DNA from: Tragulus kanchil
Taxonomy: Eukaryota > Chordata > Mammalia > Artiodactyla > Tragulidae
Length of the DNA stretch: 64,000 nucleotides
Reading direction: 5' to 3'
NCBI GenBank assembly: GCA_022376925.1
Contig: JAIOJX010000030.1
Location: forward strand, 171,611,298 to 171,675,297
Part shown: in pieces, positions 21,829 through 34,385 of the stretch
How the letters are laid out: every line of letters starts with the position of its first letter
Position numbering within the stretch: position 1 is the stretch's first letter
The notes under the pieces: generated by a model
Database searches by the model: none
The model's input: the letters and a program-made list of their open reading frames with translations, nothing else
What the model was told of the DNA's origin: nothing
Position numbers and translations under genes: made by a program

Positions 21829-23755
21829 TCAGCTCTAGGAAGATATTAGGACAGAAAAAGAAAAATATATGGCAACTTCATGAGCTTTGCCTTCTCATGT
21901 TCTATCCCCCTTAGTGTCCGTGTGGTGCTGTTATTTACAAAAGTAACCATTTTTACAGTCCCTCAGATTTCATTTGTAAGTTAAACCACAGCACTCTTCT
22001 CCACCCCGCCCGCCGCCCGCTTACCGTCCAAGGAGGGCCAAAACAGCCCAACTAAGATTGAGAAATCAATTTTCAATTCTGCCATGAAAAGAGTCATTGA
22101 ACATTTTAGTGTTTCTTTGAAAAAATCCAATTGGTACTTTAAGAGGTAGAATGTCACTCACAGGTTTACACAGTTCTTCAAATGTGCATTTAAGGCAAAT
22201 ATATAGAGTCTCTGTTTTGAAACATGTTTTAGCCTAGCTTAGCTAATATGTAGGTAATTTGACTGAGGCCATGTATATTTTGCATTGGAAAAGAAAGATA
22301 CACTGGATTACTGCATCACAGATTTCTACTTTTCTCCTATGCACTTTGCCTGGGCCGTGAGACACTGGTGTATTGGCAGTTTCAGTACGTTATGAGTCCC
22401 AGCAATCTGGAGCTTGAATGCAGTAGATGTGATGCATACAAACCTGAAGCTGTGTATAGATGCTCTTCTTAATTATAATGTTACAGATAAGGCGTTAGTG
22501 ATGAACTAGCACTTAGTAACCCTGGTTGAAAAGCTCGACCTAAAATTCAGGCCTTACACTTTTGGGCAGGAGCTTCACAGTCCCCTTATCCATCCCTTTA
22601 TTTCATGTTACCAAGAGCTCAGCACTTTGCTTAACTGGTCACTCCACGGTTGTAGTTTCCAAGGCCACTTTGTCCAGGAGCCTTCTCCGGCCCACAGCAG
22701 TCAGGACAGGTGACCCCGCTCTCTCTCGAAGCCTTTCTGCTCTTCCTTGTTCCTACTGAGCACAGCCAGGGAGCACTGCTTACTCCCCCGTCTTCAGCAT
22801 TAGCGGTGTCAGTGTCAGGAGGGTAGAGACCTTCTCTTCCAAGTGCCTAGGAAGTGTGTCGTACACAGTCATCACTCTGCATTTACTGCCGTGTAAGAAT
22901 GTATGTTTTATTTAACCTGTGTTACTGTAGAAGGGCCTCTGCTCTCTAAAGTCCCTGTCAGCTCTAGGAAGATATTAGGACAGAAAAAGAAAAATATATG
23001 GCAACTTCATGAGCTTTGCCTTCTCATGTTCTATCCCCCTTAGTGTCCGTGTGGTGCTGTTATTTACAAAAGTAACCATTTTTACAGTCCCTCAGATTTC
23101 ATTTGTAAGTTAAACCACAGCACTCTTCTCCACCCCGCCCGCCGCCCGCTTACCGTCCAAGGAGGGCCAAAACAGCCCAACTAAGATTGAGAAATCAATT
23201 TTCAATTCTGCCATGAAAAGAGTCATTGAACATTTTAGTGTTTCTTTGAAAAAATCCAATTGGTACTTTAAGAGGTAGAATGTCACTCACAGGTTTACAC
23301 AGTTCTTCAAATGTGCATTTAAGGCAAATATATAGAGTCTCTGTTTTGAAACATGTTTTAGCCTAGCTTAGCTAATATGTAGGTAATTTGACTGAGGCCA
23401 TGTATATTTTGCATTGGAAAAGAAAGATACACTGGATTACTGCATCACAGATTTCTACTTTTCTCCTATGCACTTTGCCTGGGCCGTGAGACACTGGTGT
23501 ATTGGCAGTTTCAGTACGTTATGAGTCCCAGCAATCTGGAGCTTGAATGCAGTAGATGTGATGCATACAAACCTGAAGCTGTGTATAGATGCTCTTCTTA
23601 ATTATAATGTTACAGATAAGGCGTTAGTGATGAACTAGCACTTAGTAACCCTGGTTGAAAAGCTCGACCTAAAATTCAGGCCTTACACTTTTGGGCAGGA
23701 GCTTCACAGTCCCCTTATCCATCCCTTTATTTCATTAGCTGTTACCAAGAGCTCA
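21476..23755. repeat. Direct duplication D8 (~1.14 kb)
   Basis: Copy A is 21476-22621 and copy B is 22618-23755, sharing ctca. Near the start of B a 28-bp stretch is shortened (ggtcacctcctgcttactgc... becomes ggtcactccacggttg). Near the end of A five bases (tagct) are missing. The errors thus sit on the junction side of each copy. The unit includes a C/G-rich patch at 22002-22025, and no gene was recognised. Confidence 0.95.
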
Positions 23756-24131
23756 AGTGTGCTAGTAGTTTGGCTACAAACTTGTAGCATGGAGATAGAG
23801 AAAAATAGTCTCTATCCTGCAACAGTCCCTGGTTCAGTGTAAGGCAGTACATATTAGAGCAACCGTTATGTGTCAGATACTGTTAGAGGCAGACACAATA
23901 CAGCTGTGTTTCACTGAGGTGCACTCTTTCTTTTGAGAGAGGCACTTAGATTGCCTTTTAAAAAGTAGATGCAGCCAATCCTTATTAACAACAAATGTAT
24001 TCTGTGAAGCTGCTACAAACACTGAGTTTGTAACCCATGCCTGAACAAAGCTTTATCTAACACATTTCTTTTCTCTCTGGAGGGCACATCCATCCTTCCC
24101 ATACTTTAGGAGTCTTAGACAGGACTTAAGT
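23756..24131. other. Unclassified stretch
   Basis: No gene or clear repeat family. A weak match to old repeat sequence around 23860-23910 could not be resolved by eye. Confidence 0.45.
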
Positions 24132-24271
24132 CTTCTCTGGTGGCTCAGATGGGGTTGGGAAGATCCCCTGGAGAAGGAAATGGCAACCCATTCCGGTATT
24201 CTTGTCTGGAAAATCCCACAGACAGGAGGACCTGGCGGGCTACAGTCCATGGGATCGCAGAGAGTCTGACT
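24132..24271 (+). mobile_element. Bov-tA type SINE with internal deletion
   Basis: It runs ctctggtggctcagatgggg directly into ttgggaagatcccctggaga. The segment between the A-box and B-box regions is therefore missing. It then continues with cccattccggtattcttgtc, tacagtccatgggatcgcag and agagtctgac. Confidence 0.85.
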
Positions 24272-24459
24272 TTAACTTTTTTCAGACAGCACTTTACTCT
24301 GCTCAGGGGCTATTTTAAATAGTAAAATCACCCAAAGAACTACAAATATATGAAACACAGGTATTCACCACGCTGCAAAAGCATACTTTTTTTTTTTGCA
24401 CATGAGAGCTGAAACAAACAGATAAAATAGCTCCCTATTGACCTATGCTGAGACTCCGT

Positions 24460-26649
24460 ACATTTAGTGGCAACTATCCCTCTGCTCTGCATATGTCCAC
24501 AAACCCCTGCAGAAACACTGTGTTGTTACTTTCGGTGTTTCAGTCATTTTATTGAGTAAGAGAATTTGCAAATTGGGAGTACATGAATAATGAGACTCAA
24601 CACCATGATGAGGTCAGGTGATCTCAAAATACCAGGGAAAAGATGGCCAAAGCAGGTAGAGAGTTTCAGGCAAATGTTGCTTTCCTCGGAAAGGTGGCCA
24701 TTGAGATTCAGAGGGGAATGTTACTTGAGCAGAGTCTGAAAGCAGAAGAGAGAGAAGTTATGCAGACATTTGGACCACAGAGGGATGGCAGGTGCACACC
24801 CCTAGGCAAGCCTGGTAGCTGAAAGACCAGGATGGCTGAAACAAAGAGTGAGCAGAAACTCGCATGGAAAATTCCAACCCAGGCAGGAGTTGGTGTCACT
24901 AAGATGAGCACAGAGGAAGGTGGAAAATCTTGCCTGAGATACTTTAGAGATTTTGAAGTAGATGGAATATGGAATTGTGTCTCTTCCTGGAAACATGGAT
25001 GTCAGGGCACAGGGGTTGAACCTTCTATCTGGAGGTACCACATTAGCCTTTTCTGTGACAAAGCGGAGGGTTTTGAGGGAAGAGCAAAAAGTTTGACGAG
25101 TTTGGCAAGTACATGGTTCATGTAGAGAAGCAAGAAGGCTAGAAGAGATGGGAGGGAGGTTAATGTGATTGCCAAGAGTCTTCTGGGCTACACGTAAGGT
25201 TCTGGGTATAAGCATGAACTGTGAGAATTTCACTCACATTTGAAAGAAGGAGAGTGGGTTCCAACAGCAGCCTGAGGGATGGACTGGTAATGGGCTGGAG
25301 GTGGAGGCTGGTAAATGCAGGAAGGGAGACCAGCCTGGAGTTGACAGAGTGATTGGATTGCATGTGTGGTGAGTGATATTCCAAGATGACACTGCAGTGA
25401 GGCTGCCGGCGAGCAAGCATCCCCTGGGGCCTCCTGGGCCCCCTGCACCACCACACTGTCCTGGGAGTGAGAACGCAGGCTCGGGACTTTTGGGTCACTG
25501 TGGTGGGAAAGCATCCTTGAGGCCAGAGCTATATTTGTTTGTTTTAACTATCCTCTGCTCTGACATTTAGTGGCAACTATCCTCTGCTCTGCATATGTCC
25601 ACAAACCCCTGCAGAAACACTGTGTTGTTACTTTCGGTGTTTCAGTCATTTTATTGAGTAAGAGAATTTGCAAATTGGGAGTACATGAATAATGAGACTC
25701 AACACCATGATGAGGTCAGGTGATCTCAAAATACCAGGGAAAAGATGGCCAAAGCAGGTAGAGAGTTTCAGGCAAATGTTGCTTTCCTCGGAAAGGTGGC
25801 CATTGAGATTCAGAGGGGAATGTTACTTGAGCAGAGTCTGAAAGCAAAAGAGAGAGAAGTTATGCAGACATTTGGACCACAGAGGGATGGCAGGTGCACA
25901 CCCCTAGGCAAGCCTGGTAGCTGAAAGACCAGGATGGCTGAAACAAAGAGTGAGCAGAAACTCGCATGGAAAATTCCAACCCAGGCAGGAGTTGGTGTCA
26001 CTAAGATGAGCACAGAGGAAGGTGGAAAATCTTGCCTGAGATACTTTAGAGATTTTGAAGTAGATGGAATATGGAATTGTGTCTCTTCCTGGAAACATGG
26101 ATGTCAGGGCACAGGGGTTGAACCTTCTATCTGGAGGTACCACATTAGCCTTTTCTGTGACAAAGCGGAGGGTTTTGAGGGAAGAGCAAAAAGTTTGACG
26201 AGTTTGGCAAGTACATGGTTCATGTAGAGAAGCAAGAAGGCTAGAAGAGATGGGAGGGAGGTTAATGTGATTGCCAAGAGTCTTCTGGGCTACACGTAAG
26301 GTTCTGGGTATAAGCATGAACTGTGAGAATTTCACTCACATTTGAAAGAAGGAGAGTGGGTTCCAACAGCAGCCTGAGGGATGGACTGGTAATGGGCTGG
26401 AGGTGGAGGCTGGTAAATGCAGGAAGGGAGACCAGCCTGGAGTTGACAGAGTGATTGGATTGCATGTGTGGTGAGTGATATTCCAAGATGACACTGCAGT
26501 GAGGCTGCCGGCGAGCAAGCATCCCCTGGGGCCTCCTGGGCCCCCTGCACCACCACACTGTCCTGGGAGTGAGAACGCAGGCTCGGGACTTTTGGGTCAC
26601 TGTGGTGGGAAAGCATCCTTGAGGCCAGAGCTATATTTGTTTGTTTTAA
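24460..26649. repeat. Direct duplication D9 (~1.09 kb with 15-bp filler)
   Basis: Copy A is 24460-25547 and copy B is 25563-26649. Differences noticed are a C deletion at the start of B (atccctctg against atcctctg) and gcagaagagag against gcaaaagagag. The filler ctatcctctgctctg resembles a compressed form of the 30 bases before copy A. The unit contains frames of 94-143 residues on both strands with no recognisable domain. Part may be an old L2/MER-type repeat, which I could not settle. Confidence 0.95.
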
Positions 26650-27860
26650 TTTGGGAGGCGCTGCATGTGACGTGACAGTCCAGTTCTGTTGTGGTTGGTT
26701 CACCTGACTTGTTTCATGGCCTCAGATCTTAGAAGACCAATGTACTCAAGAGAGGGATCCAGAGAAGACTCAGTCTAGGCATAGAAAAGAGATGAAGGAA
26801 AACTTCACTGTCCTTCTTTCCTTTTTTCCTTGGAATCCAGCTAATTTTAACCTATGGGTAAAAGGCAGGACTTGAGAACTGAAGCTCTGTGCAGGCTGGA
26901 GCAACCTCTGAACTGTGTATCTGGGAATCCTGGCTTTGGAAGATGGAAGAGTTAGATTCTCCTGCAGGTGACAGAAGTCAGGCAAAGATTCAGTTTACAG
27001 CAAATGCAAAGTATATGTCTACAAGGTGGTAGACACTGGCTGCTGGGGATACAGAGGGAATGAGACATAGCCCTGTCTTCAAAGAGTTCTCAGTCTAATG
27101 CACCAGATGACCCCCAATATGTACACACATGCATGTATCACAGGATGAAGGAAAAATGACAGGTCTGTGGTTTGGGCGTAGTTGAAACTAATGACAAGGA
27201 GCCTACTCATGTTTCAGTCTGATAGTCCTTAAAACTTCTCTCTTTGGCTTTCTGCTTTCTCTTTTTTTTCCTTCTTTCTGCGGTAACAGTGATGCAATGA
27301 GTAATCAGGAGTCCCTGACCCAAGTATGTTCCCTGGAGCATGAAAGTTCTGGGATCTTTATAGCTTTTGGGTGATTCTTCTAGACACCCAATCGAAGGAA
27401 GCAGAACAAGTTGTTCATCACAGAGAATGATCAGAACTAATCACAACTATTAGCTGAGGGAAGAGAAAAGAGACTTTGTGTTCACCTCAAAGGTGGAAGA
27501 GACACCTAACCATCCTGTGCCTGAGCAGACACAGGGACTCCTATTGGAGAAATTGAAGAGGTGCACAGGAAATTGCTCATGGTTGGGAGTCTAATGTTAG
27601 GGAGCCTGGTTCTCTAACTCTGGGATCCCATTACCAATTGCACCCCCACAACCTGTGGTTGACTACAATGCTTCCATATCTCCCACACTCACTGTTCTCT
27701 GTAAAAGTGCTTTCTTTCCTTTTCTTACACACATTGCAAATCTATTCATTTGAGTAGGGTGGATTGAGATTGACAGTGAAGATTAATCCCTTCAATCCCA
27801 GTCTCAGTATTAAATTCAAGGTGTTTAAAACTGTTTAACAGTCCCTCAGTGTTTGTTCAA
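26650..27860. other. Unclassified 1.2-kb stretch
   Basis: No gene was recognised. The segment 27010-27110 (gctggggatacagagggaat, ccctgtcttcaaagagttct) resembles a common old mammalian interspersed repeat, but I could not name the family safely. Confidence 0.5.
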
Positions 27861-30038
27861 ATGGTCAAATTCCTAATTTTAAATGGATGGCTTACAGTCT
27901 TTCCTCCAACATCTTATGCTTACCCTGAGGCTGTCTAATGGACCGTTCCATGGTGCCTGTTCGTCTTTGAACTCTTGGTCAGAGAACTTGGGATATAAGT
28001 TGGTGGATTCTGATAGGAGCCTGGAATTCTCATTACCAGAATTCATCAGTGGCTGATGGAAGTGAACACTGAGCTGGATTCAAAGCTCTGGGTCTGGGGT
28101 GACTTGATGGGGAAGTTGAAGTGCTGCTTCTAACAGGAGGGACAAGAGACTGAAGCTAGGAAACCAGGGACTGAGTGTCAGATGCTATTAGAGAATCCTG
28201 TTGAACTTGGTTAGATGTGAAATGAGGCAATGGTAAAGTTGGAGAATGTCTGCATTTTGTAATAAGCTAAACCATTTTGGAGTAATGTTTCATGATACTT
28301 GGTAACTTTTAAATGGTTCAAGGCAGAAATACATAGATACACAGAATCACATGTGGTAAAATATTAACAGTGACTATCCCAGTGGTGGATTATACCACCA
28401 CACTTTCAACTTTTCTGAGTGAAAAGTTTTGTGTCCAAAGTGAAATGTATGCTGTAGCACTTTGCTGGGAGCTAGGTCTACCTGTGTCTCATAGGATCTG
28501 CCACCAAGAACTAATACTCAACACAGTCATGTATCTTAGAGAAGAGGTAATAAAGGGTTGCAGTAATTTCCATGACCTGGTCCACAGAACCAGAACTCTC
28601 ATGGTCCTAATTCAAGAGTGACCATCAAAACACCCACCAGTGTAAAAGACCAAACAGTGGGGAAATGTAAGGGCACAGGTAATACAACAGTAACCATTGG
28701 TCAGCTGTATGACCTTGGGCAAGATACTTTAGTCTGTCTGTGCCTTCGTTTCCACATCTGGAAAATGGACATAACAATAGCTCAGCCTCTAGGGTCCTGA
28801 GGAAGCCTGAAAGGAGATAATGTATAGAAGACACCTAGAATGGGGTTGGGTATAATTTTACTCACTACAGGTTGCTACGATTTCTCTTCACTCTGAGTGC
28901 ATTAGATAGCCTCTTCACACACATTAAACACTGATTTGTGTGTGTATATGGTCAAATTCCTAATTTTAAATGGATGGCTTACAGTCTTTCCTCCAACATC
29001 TTATGCTTACCCTGAGGCTGTCTAATGGACCGTTCCATGGTGCCTGTTCGTCTTTGAACTCTTGGTCAGAGAACTTGGGATATAAGTTGGTGGATTCTGA
29101 TAGGAGCCTGGAATTCTCATTACCAGAATTCATCAGTGGCTGATGGAAGTGAACACTGAGCTGGATTCAAAGCTCTGGGTCTGGGGTGACTTGATGGGGA
29201 AGTTGAAGTGCTGCTTCTAACAGGAGGGACAAGAGACTGAAGCTAGGAAACCAGGGACTGAGTGTCAGATGCTATTAGAGAATCCTGTTGAACTTGGTTA
29301 GATGTGAAATGAGGCAATGGTAAAGTTGGAGAATGTCTGCATTTTGTAATAAGCTAAACCATTTTGGAGTAATGTTTCATGATACTTGGTAACTTTTAAA
29401 TGGTTCAAGGCAGAAATACATAGATACACAGAATCACATGTGGTAAAATATTAACAGTGACTATCCCAGTGGTGGATTATACCACCACACTTTCAACTTT
29501 TCTGAGTGAAAAGTTTTGTGTCCAAAGTGAAATGTATGCTGTAGCACTTTGCTGGGAGCTAGGTCTACCTGTGTCTCATAGGATCTGCCACCAAGAACTA
29601 ATACTCAACACAGTCATGTATCTTAGAGAAGAGGTAATAAAGGGTTGCAGTAATTTCCATGACCTGGTCCACAGAACCAGAACTCTCATGGTCCTAATTC
29701 AAGAGTGACCATCAAAACACCCACCAGTGTAAAAGACCAAACAGTGGGGAAATGTAAGGGCACAGGTAATACAACAGTAACCATTGGTCAGCTGTATGAC
29801 CTTGGGCAAGATACTTTAGTCTGTCTGTGCCTTCGTTTCCACATCTGGAAAATGGACATAACAATAGCTCAGCCTCTAGGGTCCTGAGGAAGCCTGAAAG
29901 GAGATAATGTATAGAAGACACCTAGAATGGGGTTGGGTATAATTTTACTCACTACAGGTTGCTACGATTTCTCTTCACTCTGAGTGCATTAGATAGCCTC
30001 TCTCACACACATTAAACACTGATTTGTGTGTGTATATG
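27861..30038. repeat. Direct duplication D10 (~1.09 kb)
   Basis: Copy A is 27861-28950 and copy B is 28948-30038, sharing atg. One difference lies near the right end (cctcttcacacaca against cctctctcacacaca). Both copies carry the same MIR element and the same chance frames of 60-83 residues. Confidence 0.95.
28688..28860 (+). mobile_element. MIR ancient SINE (duplicated at 29775-29947)
   Basis: It shows the MIR core clearly: cagctgtatgaccttgggca, agatactttagtctgtctgt, gccttcgtttccacatctgg and aaaatggacataacaatag, then the 3' part. It is one locus seen twice through D10. Confidence 0.8.
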
Positions 30039-30172
30039 CTTCTCCTTTGGAAGAAAGAGTTCTTCCAAAGCAGGTCAGGCTGCCTGTTCAATGAAACTAA
30101 ACTAGGTGTTTGAGTTTTGGTTGCTTGCGAGGGTGCCAACAGCGATCCTTGAGCAGGTTTAAGGAGTGGTCA

Positions 30173-32536
30173 GAGCACCTGGTACATTTTCATCTGTTCT
30201 TTGGAAAAGGAATCTGTTGAGGCACTGTCAACACGTTGCCACTTCCATCCGGTTGCACCACAGTCATTAGCCAGCGTTTCACCTCTGAGAAAGTGCGATA
30301 TTGAAATCCTGTGCTTTGAGGGGTTGTGTCAGTCACCTGGAGGTTTGGCATTTTCTATTATGGCAAAAATGACAGTTTGTTACCATACCAGACGGACTTG
30401 TACACATAATCAATGGCTGCTGCCACTCCTACATACGATCATGTCATTTCTGTGCAGTATCAGAGCTGGTAGCCTTGATTGCAGGGATGCTTACTGGAGC
30501 ACTGTTAGCTTGTTTGCAAAATTGGCTGTTGGACTTTTTACCTGTGCATCTATTTATATATTGCTTTTATCTATTTCAACTTAATAAATTGGCTATCTAC
30601 CAACGAGAGTCCTAAGATGTCAGTTAGAATAGCTGAGACAAATCCTCTATTTATTTTGCAGTTAGGAATTGAGCTGTGTCTGCATCGGTAAGACAGAGTG
30701 AAGACTGGACCAAGAGTCAAGTTGATTCTATCAAAAAGACTGAGACCAAAGCTATCCATGGGTGTCTGTAACCTATGAATGTTTACAAACTCTGGGTCTT
30801 ATGTTATCGATGGCTTAAGCTCTTACCACTCCATCCCATGTTTTCTAGGCATCTTTTATGTACACGAACCCCAGGTGACCGGTTACATCGAAAGGGCAAT
30901 TCAATTCAGTTGATTAAAAATGGTGTGGGGTGAATCCTTATGGAAACACTCAACACTGCTGAGTTGATGGGACACTAACGTTTTTTTTTTTCTTGATAGT
31001 TCTTCCCGTGAAAAACATATGGTTCTCAGACAAGGCATAAATGAGTCCAGTCTTGGGCTCTGAATGTAGTAGCATTTGTTAAAAACTTAAAATGTACAAG
31101 AAAGTCTCCTAAGCACTTAATATTCATAAACTCCTTAATCCTTCCAGCCAACCCTATAAGGCAGATACCAGTGTTATCACAACTTCACTAAAAGACATCA
31201 AGACCATAGGGAGACTAAGGAACACATCCTGTCATTTCAAATACCCCCACCTTTTTATAACTTTAGTTATTGATAGAGTGAGAGAGGTGGGACCAGTGTC
31301 AGGGACCAGAGATCCTTCTCATGTAACATTTACCAATCTCTTTTGTACCAGGCAAGGCTTGAGCACCTGGTACATTTTCATCTGTTCTTTGGAAAAGGAA
31401 TCTGTTGAGGCACTTCACATCCCCGGTTGCACCACAGTCATTAGCCAGCGTTTCACCTCTGAGAAAGTGCGATATTGAAATCCTGTGCTTTGAGGGGTTG
31501 TGTCAGTCACCTGGAGGTTTGGCATTTTCTATTATGGCAAAAATGACAGTTTGTTACCATACCAGACGGACTTGTACACATAATCAATGGCTGCTGCCAC
31601 TCCTACATACGATCATGTCATTTCTGTGCAGTATCAGAGCTGGTAGCCTTGATTGCAGGGATGCTTACTGGAGCACTGTTAGCTTGTTTGCAAAATTGGC
31701 TGTTGGACTTTTTACCTGTGCATCTATTTATATATTGCTTTTATCTATTTCAACTTAATAAATTGGCTATCTACCAACGAGAGTCCTAAGATGTCAGTTA
31801 GAATAGCTGAGACAAATCCTCTATTTATTTTGCAGTTAGGAATTGAGCTGTGTCTGCATCGGTAAGACAGAGTGAAGACTGGACCAAGAGTCAAGTTGAT
31901 TCTATCAAAAAGACTGAGACCAAAGCTATCCATGGGTGTCTGTAACCTATGAATGTTTACAAACTCTGGGTCTTATGTTATCGATGGCTTAAGCTCTTAC
32001 CACTCCATCCCATGTTTTCTAGGCATCTTTTATGTACACGAACCCCAGGTGACCGGTTACATCGAAAGGGCAATTCAATTCAGTTGATTAAAAATGGTGT
32101 GGGGTGAATCCTTATGGAAACACTCAACACTGCTGAGTTGATGGGACACTAACGTTTTTTTTTTTCTTGATAGTTCTTCCCGTGAAAAACATATGGTTCT
32201 CAGACAAGGCATAAATGAGTCCAGTCTTGGGCTCTGAATGTAGTAGCATTTGTTAAAAACTTAAAATGTACAAGAAAGTCTCCTAAGCACTTAATATTCA
32301 TAAACTCCTTAATCCTTCCAGCCAACCCTATAAGGCAGATACCAGTGTTATCACAACTTCACTAAAAGACATCAAGACCATAGGGAGACTAAGGAACACA
32401 TCCTGTCATTTCAAATACCCCCACCTTTTTATAACTTTAGTTATTGATAGAGTGAGAGAGGTGGGACCAGTGTCAGGGACCAGAGATCCTTCTCATGTAA
32501 CATTTACCAACTATCTCTTTTGTACCAGGCAAGGCT
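30173..32536. repeat. Direct duplication D11 (~1.18 kb)
   Basis: Copy A is 30173-31359 and copy B is 31361-32536. Near the start of B a segment is garbled and shortened (gcactgtcaacacgttgcca... against gcacttcacatccccggttg). Near the end of A, caatctctttt stands for caactatctctttt in B. The unit contains an antisense MIR and a T-rich run. Its frames of 62-127 residues look like chance. Confidence 0.95.
31085..31215 (-). mobile_element. MIR, antisense (duplicated at about 32262-32392)
   Basis: The plus strand shows tcctaagcacttaatattca, aactccttaatccttccagc, caaccctataaggcagatac and cagtgttatc. This is the complement of the MIR 3' half. The assignment is by eye. Confidence 0.6.
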
Positions 32537-32981
32537 GGACAGGAGGTTCCAAGTGGGCATTTCTGCAGCCTGCTGCTTTCTGATCTTCAGCATCCACCAC
32601 CCCTTGATTTCCTTCCTTAAACCCTACGCCCCAGTCTTCATGAATGTTCAGCTTGTAGGAGGCAGTGTCTCCTGAAGGAGGTCTCAGTTGCTGCACTGGC
32701 AGCCTGGCTGCGTAGATTCCAGGAGACTGAGAAGCCTTCCTGTAGGCAGTGATAGGCCCTGACAACAAAGCCTGTCAGGGAATATTGTTTTTGCAGCCTC
32801 TTCTTTCTCCCCAAAGAACCCAATGCAGGACAGATATTTCAAAACAAAGAAATGTGGTAGTTATTTAGGCTTAGAGGTAAGATTTAAAGTAGACAGTGGG
32901 ATCACAGATAACTCTTTAAGTTCAGAGAAAAGAGGATGGCTGAGGACAAATGGTGCCTTTGGAGGCAGACTTTGCCTTCCT
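32537..32981. other. Unclassified stretch
   Basis: No gene was recognised. Minus-strand frames of 61-85 residues (32511-32823) have no recognisable motif. Confidence 0.45.
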
Positions 32982-33172
32982 CCAAAGGTGGCACAGTGGT
33001 AAAAAAAAAAAAAAAAAAAAAACAAGAAAACACCGGCAATGCAGGAGACCCAGGTTCAATCCCTGGGTTGGGAAGATCCAACCCCTGGAGGAGAACATGG
33101 CAACCAACTCCAGTATTCTTGCCTGGAGAAGCCCACAGAGAGAGGAGCCTGCTAGGCTACAGCTCTTGTATC
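32982..33172 (+). mobile_element. Bov-tA type SINE with an internal poly(A) run
   Basis: The SINE head reads aaaggtggcacagtggtaaa and then becomes a run of about 22 A (33000-33021) with aacaagaaaacaccggc. It then resumes as gcaatgcaggagacccaggt, tcaatccctgggttgggaag and ctccagtattcttgcctgga. The run replaces the usual gtaaagaatccgcc segment between the A-box and B-box regions. Confidence 0.88.
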
Positions 33173-33181
33173 CAACTTCTG

Positions 33182-33345
33182 GGACTGAAATCCCAGCTCT
33201 GTTCTATAAACCTTGACCTTGTGATGGGTCTCTAAGTCTCAGATTCCTTGGCTTTCTTTCAGTTGTTTACCAGATCAGGATGGTGATACTAATGATATTG
33301 AGAGGACCATATGTAATGCGTTTATTAGCACAGGGATGGACGCTA
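33182..33345 (+). mobile_element. Probable MIR, decayed
   Basis: The order aaatcccagctctgttctat, aaccttgaccttgtgatggg, aagtctcagattcc, gatactaatgatattgagag and tatgtaatgcg follows MIR. It is heavily diverged and was identified by eye. Confidence 0.5.
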
Positions 33346-33405
33346 TTTTCACCACCAGCACCACCACTACCATTACCTCCACTGCTCAGTCATCATCAAG
33401 ATCAC
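33346..33405 (+). repeat. Imperfect (ACC/CCA)n and (ATC)n trinucleotide tract
   Basis: Runs such as caccaccagcaccaccacta, ccattacctccactg and tcatcatcaagatcacc show degenerate triplet periodicity. In one frame they read as T/S-rich peptide, which is a by-product. Confidence 0.65.
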
Positions 33406-34385
33406 CATTCAGAGCCAGTCAGCTCTACAGGATAATGGAATTCAGGAAAATGGTCATATTTGAATCAGCTGGTGTCCTGCATTTCATAGGACAAATTCCT
33501 TTCAGAGGATGTCATTTAAACAATGACAGTGAGTTGATGGGACACTTGGAATTGCCAGTTGTGCTGTTGCATCCTAGAGAGCTTTAAACTCTGAACTCAA
33601 TCTTCATTGCAAGCCCTTAGGCCCTTCGGGAGGAGCTTTCTGAATCTGTGTTACAGTGTGCAAGAAACCATATTATGGCAAAGAAAACCCAGGAGCCCAG
33701 AAGGCAGATTTTCACATCACTTCAGAAAATAACAGTGGGCCCTTGGAGATAGGGTTTGACTAAAGAATTATTTTAATTTCTGGGATGTTTTATTGTTTTT
33801 CTTGATAACAGTATAGCATATTCTTAAATTCTAGACTGTTGCTAAGGAGCATAGAGATTGTTTTCTTTCTTTTTTTTCCTGACAAGTATTTCCAGATAGT
33901 TATCTATTCTCTGAAATGGTGACTGTTTCTGGGAGATGTCAGCTCATGTGTCAAAACAGTCACACCGTTTCATCACCATGAGTTACCTATCACATTGGGG
34001 TGAACAGCAGTTAGTCAGTAAATATTTACATGTGACCCCTAACAGGAGCCATCTTCCACTCCAGTTTCTAAGGCTGTGATGTGTGCACAGACATATAAGG
34101 AATCCCCCCAGTCCTCAAAGAGGGTCTACCCTGGTGGAAAAGCTTAACTGCTTAAGCATAAACGGGCCTGTCGACTTTAGCACAATGGTTGCCCAAGACT
34201 CCACTGCTCTGAAGGCCATCACGTGTCATTACTCAGTCTTTGTGACTTTCTACTCATGATGTTGTCTCCTAGAGCCGAGGTAGACACCACCCTTTTTTCT
34301 TGTTGAGCTCCAGGCTTGGTATGCTGTTGGTGGACTGTCTCAGTTTTCAGCTCCTCGGTGCCTATGTGAACCATTTTCTCTCTTC
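33406..34385. other. Unclassified ~1-kb stretch
   Basis: No gene or clear repeat. A short T-rich run lies near 33870-33880. The last part (34219-34458) carries a 79-residue minus frame that continues into D12, with no motif. Confidence 0.5.

Noticed and set aside
24802..26335. 143-residue minus-strand frames at 25233-24802 and 26335-25904
   Set aside because: They are the same frame seen twice through D9, with no recognisable domain and competing frames on the other strand.
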